From Beverwykella pulmonaria (lineage: Eukaryota > Ascomycota > Dothideomycetes > Pleosporales > Melanommataceae), in contig BCHH01000009.1 of the NCBI GenBank assembly GCA_001599595.1, positions 546,099 through 610,098 on the forward strand: a DNA stretch of 64,000 nt, given 5' to 3'. The notes beneath the pieces are model-generated. The model did no database searches, had not been told where the DNA came from, and saw only the letters and a list, made by a program, of their open reading frames with translations. Positions within the stretch are counted from its first letter, which is position 1, and every line of letters starts with the position of its first letter. Positions 55,801 through 64,000 of this stretch are shown here, in pieces. The translations under genes were made by a program, and so were the position numbers.

Positions 55801-56600
55801 CAGCCAAGCGTCTCGATATTCGAGGTGTTGTTAATGATGGGCAAGGTGATGGAAACTAAGCTGAGCGTGCTGTTCACACGATATGGACCAGAGACGAGAA
55901 ACGTGGACCCATTGATTGGTCTTCCGTCAAAGGTGGCAACGGTTTGATTATACGTGTTGTTAATCGGAATCTCAATGGGCTCAAATTTTGGGTATAATTC
56001 GGGAATCCATCCTGAAACATTGTTTCCCATGGTGGCGGGCTGTCCGTTCGAATCCAGATAAGGCAATTGAACGTTTTGAAAGGCATCGGCGGTAGCATTC
56101 AAGACGGAGAATTTTGACGTATTGGCGGGATATATCTGAGCCTGTACCGTCAAGAAATTTTGGCCGTCGCCCGTGAATACCGCGGTAAGATCATCTCGAG
56201 GTCGCGACCAGTTCTGGACTGTGTTGTTTCCGTCATTGTAGCGCTGGAGGGCGCTTTGAATAGCGAGGCGGTTGGCTGTTTGACGGACGGTGTACTGCAT
56301 AAGTAGCAGATTCGAAGCTATTTGGGCAGACTTGAGCGACGCAGTTAGGGTAAGACGCGTAGCACTATGTATACAATCAGCTGTATGTCCTTAACCTCCA
56401 TGGGTCTGCATGCACCCACCGTATTGTGAGGACGAAGTTGTGGTTCGTGACCTGGAACCAGTCAGCTGTTGCGTTCAGTGCACGGCGTGAGAGTGATTGT
56501 GTACCCATGTTGCGATTGCTACGACGGCCAGGCCGATCAAAGACGCCAGAAGCACGACGCACCCCAATTGCTCTCGAATGGGGATTCTCATCCTAACCAT
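52893..56600 (-). CDS. SLN1: SLN1-type (group VI) hybrid histidine kinase osmosensor
   Basis: Five exons on the minus strand: 56600-56505, 56451-56420, 56364-53292, 53243-53226 (18 bp) and 53171-52893, 1165 residues. Layout: helix 1 ([21 protein letters not shown]), an extracellular sensor of about 290 residues rich in Asn-X-Ser/Thr sites, helix 2 ([19 protein letters not shown]), HAMP ([14 protein letters not shown]), coiled coil ([16 protein letters not shown]), H-box [16 protein letters not shown] (His557), N-box [10 protein letters not shown]-boxes [10 protein letters not shown] and [13 protein letters not shown], and a receiver with [12 protein letters not shown], the phosphoacceptor in FMDVQMP (Asp1038) and [10 protein letters not shown]. 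It senses turgor at the plasma membrane and feeds the YPD1-SSK1/SKN7 relay to the HOG pathway. The tail after the receiver is Ser/Pro-rich. The 18-bp exon is chosen because AEESN belongs between LTA and ECLDSGM; its donor (GTTAAA) is weak. Confidence 0.93.
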
Positions 56601-58029
56601 CGCCCGGCTGGCCAAGGGACCAGCGCACAGCTATCTGGGAACACACGAAGGGCGACGTGGTGGACGTGGGCCGGGGCGGAGGTCAAGCAGAGTGGTTCGA
56701 TCCAGGCTGAACAACGCGGAGGTGAGCAGGACACAGGGCAGTGGAAGAGCACGGGCTACCGTCAACTTCCCATTCCTTACGATGTGCTGTGGATGGTGTC
56801 TGCCACTCGAGGTGCAAGGGTAGAGGCCAAGATCGAAATCCAAGGCACTTTTGCGGGAGGAAGTGCAAGACGCGGCTGCGGAGGACGCGGCTCAGGCTGC
56901 GCCGGGAGAAGCGCAATGGCAGCGGGCGAAATGTCACGAGAGAGCGCGGTGGTCCATGTGCGTTGCGGGCAAGGAGAGGACGAGCGAGAACGCTCCAGGG
57001 CAGCGCGGAAGGTCGTGGTCGAGGGGGAGTAGCAGCGATGCGAGAAATGCATGAGACTCTGGTGACAGGCGGGCCTTGGAGGGTCTCCCCGAAGCTGGGA
57101 CCTCGCTTGCCCAGGCGCAATGGCCTCGGCGCTCCACACCCAGTAAGTCACGATTGCTATGGGACGTATTCGCCCAGCAAGGGGCCTGGCTGGTGAGTGT
57201 CCTGTGCGACGATGCAGTTTGTGAGATTCGCATCCTGTCTTTCGCTGCCTGAGACCCAGAGTCTCTACTGTTGCCAGTAGCAGCCCAGCGAGCGTGCGCT
57301 CGCAAGCTGCTGGGTGCAACGACCCTCACTTGGTTGTCGAGGCGTGGTTTCCTGATCGCTGCATCTGTTTCAGCTCAGCGCGCCCACAATCGAGAGCAAA
57401 TCGGCAGATGGTAATTAATCGGGACGGGACTGGCCTGGCCTGTGTCGCTTGGATGGCTGGTGGACCTTACTGATCCATGCGGGAAATCCCTGTGGTACGC
57501 GTCTCCCTCCAACACCACGGCTGATCGCATCGCGATCACTTCAGGAGCGTCCTCGACTATACAGTACATCTCTAAACAAAGGCTACAGTTCACTGGACTC
57601 CATCCGCAGACAGACCATGGTTTAACGGCCGGCCCGTGCCGCTGTCTTTGCTAGTGAACCATCCGGCATTCCATAGATGGCGCTGACACTACCCGAGAAG
57701 CGCAGGTATGGAATTCAGAATGCCATCACCAATTCATGGCCGTTCTCGAGTCAACTCTGTTACATCTTCATTCCCAGACCTAGATGCGGCCTGTCTTGGA
57801 TAAATGTCTCCAGAAGATAACGCGATTTCAGACACAACACAGTTAACATGGCATTGCTGCCAAGCGGAACGCCTGTCTAGCATAGGAGGAAATGTCGCCC
57901 ATAGAGGCCACTGCTCCATCCTTGGTCACAACATTTTCAGGTCAAGGTTAACGCTATGTGAATAATACATACTACCATCGGACAAATATGGGTAAACGAA
58001 ACAAATCTTGTCCGCCCACCAGCCGTGCA
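56601..58029. other. Intergenic region, GC-rich
   Basis: 5' flank of the histidine kinase. Large overlapping frames on both strands at 56469-57329 come from high GC content and show no domain. No gene called. Confidence 0.45.
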
Positions 58030-58791
58030 TTAAACATTCGCGGAGCTAGCAACCGACGACCTGTGCGTAGGAACCTGATCTTGGGTCAACAGGTTCGCTC
58101 GTACCGCATCGTCATTGCGATACTGACGGCCCATCCTCTTGAGGTGGACGATGGCAACCATCAATCCGCAGATAATCTTCTCTATCCCATCCCCATCACT
58201 CGACAGCTCATCGCGATAAATGGTCAGCTCTCCTACTTCGGCTCCATTGGAAGCCATGGTGCCTCCACCCGAATATGTGAAACGGGCGATGACGGCGTTG
58301 GCATTCCTCTCTCTCAAAACAAGTGATATTGGTCGTCCCTCGAGTGTCCATATATACTTAATCTGACCTATTTTCATGGTCCAGTCGATGAAGTTGTTCG
58401 ATTCCATCGCATGCGTGCTTTTGCCACGCGAGTCGGAATGGTCAACATGTGCTCGGGGCCGCCACGGCAGCGGCCCGTTGTTGTCGAACCAGATGGAAGC
58501 AACGCTTTTCTCTACCATTTCCACCTGCGGTACGTGCACTAATTCCATGTCTGGCTTCTTCGAGAAAAGGCGAAAGGTATGGGATAGAATCTTATACGAA
58601 GACGACGCCGACGGTCCGTAGGGCACGAATATCTGGAGTCTGCGGTCGGCCTGGCGGAGATGGTAGGTAACCAACGGTACCTCGTAGTGTTGGCTGTCGT
58701 ACTCGGGCGCGGTGTGCGGCTCGTAGTCAGGCAGCTCCTCGTCGGGCGCGTCATCGAAGTCGAGGATGTCGAGACGGCGCGAGTAATCCAT
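58030..58791 (-). CDS. Conserved hypothetical fungal protein
   Basis: Intronless, 253 residues from the ATG at 58791. The N-terminus is acidic with a Pro/Tyr motif (LDFDDAPDEELPDYEP), a possible WW or arrestin-type binding site. The body has alternating hydrophobic strands (VPLVTYHLRQADRRLQIFVPYG, YKILSHTFRLFSKKPDMELVHV, ASIWFDNNGPLPWRPRAHV, WTMKIGQIKYIWTLEGRPISLVL, AVIARFTYSGG, VGELTIYRDEL), then a hydrophobic helix (IICGLMVAIVHLKRMGRQYR). The beta-rich pattern with a final helix is reminiscent of the tubby/LURP-like fold, but I cannot assert it. Codon use and length look genuine. Confidence 0.7.
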   Translation of the reverse strand: MDYSRRLDILDFDDAPDEELPDYEPHTAPEYDSQHYEVPLVTYHLRQADRRLQIFVPYGPSASSSYKILSHTFRLFSKKPDMELVHVPQVEMVEKSVASIWFDNNGPLPWRPRAHVDHSDSRGKSTHAMESNNFIDWTMKIGQIKYIWTLEGRPISLVLRERNANAVIARFTYSGGGTMASNGAEVGELTIYRDELSSDGDGIEKIICGLMVAIVHLKRMGRQYRNDDAVRANLLTQDQVPTHRSSVASSANV

Positions 58792-59369
58792 TGTAGCCTG
58801 ATGCGGGCAGTCCTAGCTATAGGGAGGCTGGATATATATACTACGAGCGAGCATCGCGCCCATCATCGAGACTGTGTGTCTAGAGATAGTGGACAACGAT
58901 CAGATTGGGAGAGGGAGTGGATAAGGACAATAGTTGGGGAAGACTTGGCAACGCGTTGAGTCATCTAATCCGATGAGGAGGGTTATACGCGTGTGTAGTC
59001 CTTCCTGCATCCATCCCTCTCATGCAAACGCCAACAGCAATTCAATCTCAAACCATGTACTCCGGCCATTTTACCACCAGCATTATCTCTGCACCGAAGT
59101 GAACTAATTATGAAATCATTTCCAATGAGCTGCCAAGACCTATCTCGTGGCGTCGACTGCGCCACATCTACCCCAGGATCCCAAGTTATCTTTTGATGGG
59201 TTAGAGCTCACCGGCCCTGCTTGGAATAAGCACGAACACCCTGTTTCTCAGTCATCAGGAAGTGTTTTTCATATGCGACTCCCCTTCTTGGTTTCTCTCT
59301 CTTGTCATATGCATTCGATTGACTGAGCACTATCTCGGTTATAAGAGGTAGACTGGTTATTCGACCCTG
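58792..59369. other. Intergenic region between divergent genes
   Basis: A short C/T-rich stretch lies just before the HET gene. Nothing else. Confidence 0.4.
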
Positions 59370-61614
59370 ATGAGGTTCCGGAGCATCCTTGGCAATGCTC
59401 GCGTCTCACAGAACTTGCATTTTCTATTGGGTAAATACCAATACGAACCCTTGCCGTCGAGCAACTCCATACGCCTGCTGGAATTGGTTCCGTCTGCAAG
59501 TAGCAAGGTTGTTCACTGCTCCCTCAAGTCATTCGAGTTGCAGAATGCTCCTCCATTCCAAGCGCTATCGTACACATGGGGAAACCCTCTCACGCCCATC
59601 ACAAAATCATCGACAGCATTTCCAAAAGCGAGGCGAACACACTTGAGAGCAACAGCTCCGGGATTTGCTCAGGAGAATGAAGGCTACCTAAGAGAAGTTG
59701 AGACTACTGGAGGCAGCCGTCGACATTCCATCATCTGTGATGGCCAAATCATCAAAGTCACTTCAAATCTTCGAGATGCTCTCCGCATGCTCGTCAACTC
59801 CATCATTTCACAGACAGCCTCCAACACCTCAAGATACTACTGGATAGACGCCCTGTGTATGGACCAGCAGAATATCCTTGAAAGGAACGCCCAGGTTGCC
59901 AAAATGGCCGAAATCTTCAAGGCGTCAAAGAGCGTGGTTGTCTGGCTTGGAAAGGAAGACGAGTTCACAGCCGATGCCTTGAAGACTATCAATATGATAG
60001 CCACGATCCCGGAAGAGGACTGGTCTTTAACATCCTACACCTGTTTTTACGAACCCAAGGCTGCCAAGCAATACCATCGACCGAATTTGTCTTTCTATAA
60101 TTGGCTCGGTTTTATCGTTTTGATTAATCGACCTTGGTTCAAGAGAGCTTGGGTATGTTCTATATGGGAATCATAGAGTTGCCTCACTAACACTCAACCT
60201 TCAGGTTGTGCAAGAGATTGCACTTGCAAACTCAGCTTCTGTTATGTGTGGATCGAAAAGCTTCTCTTGGGACAACTTATCGAAGACCCTTTCTTTCATC
60301 AAAGCGACGAAATGGTATCACCATCTTCGAACAGAGAAGATGAAACACGTAGTCTCGTTACAGAAGAATCCCGGGATTTACAAGAGCGTCCTGCAGGCGA
60401 AGCTAGACGTCGGCGTTGGTCCTCTCTATCTAAACGCAACTCGACTCAACATTTCTGCCTCAAGGCAACTTAATATTCTGGAACGTAATAGCAAGCCGCC
60501 ACTTCGAATGCTGTTAGACACCCATCGATTCTCTAACTCAACCGATCCGAGAGATAAGATATATGCCTTCCTCGGGCTAGCGGATAGGAGATTGGCCCCG
60601 TTTCGTTTTCAACCAAGTGCTCTAACTCCTGACTACAACATGAGCGTGCAGGAAGTCTACACGGAAGCTGCGCGGGTGCTCCTGACCTCATCCCAGAGTC
60701 TGTCTTTACTTTCCCATGTCCAGGATCCTTCTCAAACCCGTATCCCCAATCTCCCTTCCTGGGTGCCGGATTACAGTGTGGCTCTTAGTCCATATCCACT
60801 TCGGCTCCGAAACCCAGGCCATCTGAAGGCCTGCAAAATCCCCTGGCAGATGAACGTCTTCACCATGGCGAGTGGCCAGCTCGACGTCCAAGGCTACAGG
60901 TTAGATTACGTGGATCAATCATCACTACTTCCCAACGAGCACCCAGATCCTTTCGCATCGTGGGCAAGTATAGTAAAGCTTGCTTTGTCTTTGGATTTGC
61001 CATATCCCAACCCGATCAAGAGCAAGCAAAGTCCTTCCCGTGTCGAGGTACTCTGGAGAACGCTGACAACCGACACATACAACAAGACATCCCCAGCTCC
61101 GTCGGAAACAGGCTCCTTATTTATCGACTACATCCTCAACCTTCAAATCCGCCACCGACTGACCCCTTGGTCCAGCTCTGACGAATTCCAACCTCATCAC
61201 TCACCGCTCTCAGACCACATTTACCCCGAATGGCGCACTCTGCTCCAACTCGAGCCTCCAGAATCCCCATACTGCCTCAAGAGCTACAAAGAACGCCTCG
61301 CAACTGTGGTCGAAGCCATGTTTCACGGAACGTACTCGCCGATTGGGCTGGCTCAGCTACACCACGAGTTTGATCAGAGTGGAGGTAAAAAACGAAGGCC
61401 TTTCAAGACGCGATTAGGGTACTTGGGAACGGGCCCAAGATCGTTGAGAAGAGATGATGAGGTATGGGTGCTTCATGGTGGGGACGTGCCGTTTATTTTA
61501 AGACGTTGGCCAAATGGAAATTATCGACTTATAGGAGAAGCATTTGTATATGGGATTATGCAAGGGGAGGTGCATGCGATGGGGCTTTCAAGACGCCATA
61601 TCACAATCGAATGA
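59370..61614 (+). CDS. HET-domain (heterokaryon incompatibility) protein
   Basis: Two exons, 59370-60152 and 60205-61614 (52-bp intron), 730 residues, uninterrupted. The HET domain occupies about residues 65-265: FQALSYTWGNP, a variable insert, CDGQIIKVTSNLRDALRML, SRYYWIDALCMDQQNILERNAQVAKMAEIF, VVVWLGKED, and INRPWFKRAWVVQEIALA across the intron. After it come DPRDKIYAFLGLADRR, SVQEVYTEAARVLL, LPSWVPDYS and the end GNYRLIGEAFVYGIMQGE, the usual C-terminal half of this family. HET proteins mediate non-self recognition and programmed cell death on hyphal fusion; most copies have no assigned allele system. No NACHT or other partner domain is attached. Confidence 0.92.
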
Positions 61615-61885
61615 AACGGTCATCAGCGATATCCAGTAAAACGATATTCAATATGAGCTCGATTTTGATCAGCCTCTCATTATGGACGAAGTGAACGATC
61701 AGTCCATATATCGAGAATCACAAAATTTGGTTTAGAAGAATGGCATGTCTTAAAGATACATTGCACGTGTCTTTTATTCAACATTGGTAATTTTGCACTT
61801 AAATTCCCCTGGCTTTACTTCGCTCTGGTCGTTCCCCAGGCCTCCATATTCGCAGACATATCTCTGTCCTCTTCGCTAACTGAGA
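61615..61885. other. Short intergenic region between convergent genes
   Basis: Contains the 3' ends of the HET gene and of the esterase gene. Nothing else. Confidence 0.4.
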
Positions 61886-62861
61886 TCATAGACCGAACCA
61901 AGCCTCCGAGACTGTCAGATGCGAAGGAACTGAGTGTCCAACACCCTGCGCCCAAATTCCCTCGACATTTGGTCCAAAGTCATCAGTGCGATAATTTTTC
62001 TCTGGCGTGTCTGGCTTGGATGAAGTGGGAGTCACACTGACACCGAAGACATTCGTCCACTGCTTGATGGTTTCCTGGTAGTTAGCCGGAGCGAGTGTGC
62101 CGTCTACTGACCCGTGCCAGATTTGCATTCTCGGCCGTGTCCCATTATATCCCGGATACATGTTTCGCACAACATCGCCCCACTTCTGGGCCGTCGCGGT
62201 GCTCTGCCCACCAGAGCAAGTGTTGTTCCATGCAGCAGCTTGTCCGCTAGAAGACACAAAACAGCCGGCTGGTACGCCGGAGTATAGAGACACAGCGGAG
62301 ATGAGATCGGGGTATGTGGCGGCGAGGACGTTGGACATCATTGCTGGGATAATGTAAGTGTAATCCAACGAGCTCTATATATCTTTAACTTACCTCCAGA
62401 AGATCCTCCAGTCACGAAGACCTTGGCAGGGTTGATCTTGTACTGTGTAATAGCATACTTGATCATATTGGCGATAGCATTGGAATCGCCACCCCCATCG
62501 TGCGTGAGCGAAGCTTTGCTAGACACATCCCAACACTCCGTCGTCGAGCTCGGCCAAACTGTTACGTATCCCTTTCCATCGGAGCCTTTATGCCACGGAA
62601 TCTTATCGTTCGCAAAGTACTTCTGTGCGCTTGACTGGCAAGAATGGATTGCGACAACAAGAGCATCTGATTTGACAGTGTCGGGGACATAAACCCACCT
62701 AAGAAACATCAGCTTTATCAACTCCAATGTGGAAAGAGAGGAGGAACGTACATTCCAGGCTTTGCCTTCGCATTGTTGTTATAGTTCGACACCTGCGTCA
62801 GCGTCGCCGCCAGCGCAGCCGAGCCAAACGTCACAGATGTAGCAAGAGATTGGAGAAGCAT
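61886..62861 (-). CDS. CE1-type secreted esterase (acetyl xylan/feruloyl esterase)
   Basis: Three exons on the minus strand: 62861-62752, 62698-62394 and 62343-61886, 290 residues; introns of 53 and 50 bp keep frame. The signal peptide is MLLQSLATSVTFGSAALA. The alpha/beta hydrolase has a nucleophile elbow GGSSGAMMSN built across an intron (Ser136), the acid in QIWHGSVDGTLAP, and the histidine in QGVGHSVP. The sequence matches the PHB-depolymerase-like CE1 group, which removes acetyl or feruloyl side groups from plant xylan. There is no carbohydrate-binding module; the protein ends 13 residues after the catalytic His. Acetyl versus feruloyl activity cannot be decided. It is divergent from the LPMO-like gene 905 bp away. 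Confidence 0.88.
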
Positions 62862-63766
62862 ATTCTTTCAATTCAGATCCGAGTACAATCGATCGTGTTC
62901 CTACGTCTCCAGCCAGTCCACAGGCTCTTCATGTATTCGCCTCCACAGCAGCCACATTGCATGCGGGACCCATCTCATTCGTGGAAACCCATTTTCATTT
63001 CCATCAGATCCGCGGAGGCAACAGGAGTACGAAATGATATAACGGTACCGCTCAAAAACTACGTTCATGGGGTTGGTATGGTATGGTATGTGGGTTCAGG
63101 CTAAACGGCAGGGGTTCGTCATTAAGCTTTTCAACCAAGCAATTCCTTAGAGATACAAGATATCAGCCGGATCGAAACGAGCCCTGGTTTCCCCACGGCG
63201 ATCGCTGTGATCTTCTAGAACCCGTGGAATGGTGCTGACCCCACAATAGCAATTGCCCGTTATTCTAGCCAAACATCGGATGATGATTGGTTGGGCGTGG
63301 TTACAGGTTGAGGGTGTTTATGCCCGGTATTAACTTGGGCTAGGGTAAGGCGCTCGTGTCATGTGGTGACATTCATATTACTTGCGAAGGGCTTGTTGCG
63401 TACACTTACTTTATTCCCGGATCGAGAGGCCGTGCTATATTCGAAGAGGCTCGGGCAAAAGGTTGAGGCTTATAGTGGGTGGTCGCATGACGGTGCAGCT
63501 GTTGTGTGGCATTTGGGATTGTGGGGAAGCCTTGAGTGCCGCTCAGACTTTGTCACTCACTTTCTGTACTTACTTTGGAAGTGTGCGCTTTGAAATTTCA
63601 TCATCTTTGTTCCAGGTAAGCATTTCTTGGTTTTTCTTAGCTGCCGGGGCGTTGACGGGAGCGTGGGTGCAGAGATTTAGCTTGGACAATTTTGCATCTT
63701 GTTTACTCTGATTCTGTTTCTGACTTCACCTCGTCTCAATAGTGTCCGTATCTCCTATCGCTCACG
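62862..63766. other. Shared promoter region of two secreted-enzyme genes
   Basis: Lies between the divergent CE1 esterase and LPMO-like genes. A bidirectional promoter is possible. No coding signal. Confidence 0.45.
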
Positions 63767-64000
63767 ATGCTGCACCTCTTCGCCCCCCTTCTCTTCCTCG
63801 CGCACCACGCCTCCGCGCACGGCGGCGCACTGAATTACACCGTAGGCGATACTTGGTATCCCGGGTACGACCCCTACGGCCCGTCCGACCAAGACTCCGC
63901 GCCTTGGATGGTGCAACGAAAATGGATAACCAACATTCCCATCTTTGAAGCCAACAACCGCTCCCTCGCCTGCAATTTCCCTGGCAATCCAGCCCACTCC
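63767..64000 (+). CDS. Secreted lytic polysaccharide monooxygenase-like protein, 5' part
   Basis: Open to the end of the window: 78 codons from the ATG at 63767. A signal peptide (MLHLFAPLLFLAHHASA) ends so that mature protein would begin with His18 (HGGALNYTVGDTWYPGYDPYG), the N-terminal copper-brace histidine of LPMOs. The following WMVQRKWITNIPIFEANNRSLACNFPGNPA is like the first loop of AA9-type (former GH61) enzymes. The second copper histidine and the rest lie beyond the window. It would oxidatively cleave cellulose or xylan outside the cell, in line with the esterase next door. The exact AA family is uncertain. Confidence 0.7.
   Translation, partial: MLHLFAPLLFLAHHASAHGGALNYTVGDTWYPGYDPYGPSDQDSAPWMVQRKWITNIPIFEANNRSLACNFPGNPAHS

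Noticed and set aside
56469..57329. Large overlapping open frames on both strands upstream of the SLN1-type kinase
   Set aside because: GC-rich sequence lacking stop codons in several frames at once. The translations are Arg/Ala/Gly-rich without domains.
1..64000. tRNA, rRNA, CRISPR array, secondary-metabolite backbone gene
   Set aside because: Looked for T-loop-like strings, repeat-spacer patterns and PKS/NRPS motifs by eye and found none. A short tRNA could still have been missed.

Overview
The window is nuclear DNA of a filamentous ascomycete (Pezizomycotina). The evidence is short GT-AG introns (mostly 48-80 bp) with CTAAC/CTGAC-type branch sites, and a typical gene mix: HET-domain proteins, fungal rhodopsin-domain membrane proteins, cytochromes P450, secreted plant-polysaccharide enzymes and a group VI (SLN1-type) hybrid histidine kinase. 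A leotiomycete is my guess from general resemblance only. Exon coordinates are mine, read from splice signals, reading-frame continuity and family conservation.

Layout. 1-5.7 kb: the 3' end of a MetE-like gene, a HAD dehalogenase, a sugar transporter and an ACC-synthase-like PLP enzyme. 6-7.4 kb: a decayed unrecognised gene. 8-14.5 kb: an APH-family kinase-like gene, a secreted serine beta-lactamase-like protein and a ferric reductase. 15-17.5 kb: a P450 pseudogene and a HET-domain pseudogene lying head to head. 17.8-25.8 kb: a rhodopsin-domain protein, an intact P450 and an HPP-family membrane protein. 27.8-28.1 kb: the 3' end of an anchored secreted protein. 28.5-31.3 kb: the most interesting gene, a six-exon protein with a SAM-like header, a P-loop NTPase, a restriction-endonuclease-fold region and a SAP domain. 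This matches the architecture of Crinkler-RHS-type effectors. 31.5-37.2 kb: a decayed membrane protein, a second rhodopsin-domain receptor and a decayed ORF. 37.4-43.1 kb: a secreted cupin_5 (DUF985) protein, a MITE-like hairpin element, a DUF7703-like membrane protein and a CorA-like transporter. 44-46.4 kb: a long decayed coding region. 46.7-58.8 kb: a multispanning membrane protein, a TM9/nonaspanin gene with a probable frameshift, the SLN1-type kinase and a conserved small protein. 59.4-64 kb: an intact HET-domain gene, a CE1 esterase and the start of an LPMO-like gene running off the window.

Themes. At least six coding regions are broken by stops, and most of the stops can be explained by single transitions (CAG/CGA/TGG to stop). 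The broken genes belong mostly to fast-evolving classes (HET, P450, membrane proteins). Conserved housekeeping genes (SLN1 kinase, TM9, ferric reductase, MetE-like) are interleaved with them. This pattern is typical of a variable, subtelomere-like or accessory neighbourhood, though I see no telomere repeat array. I see no tRNA, rRNA, CRISPR array, long transposon or polyketide/peptide synthase cluster.
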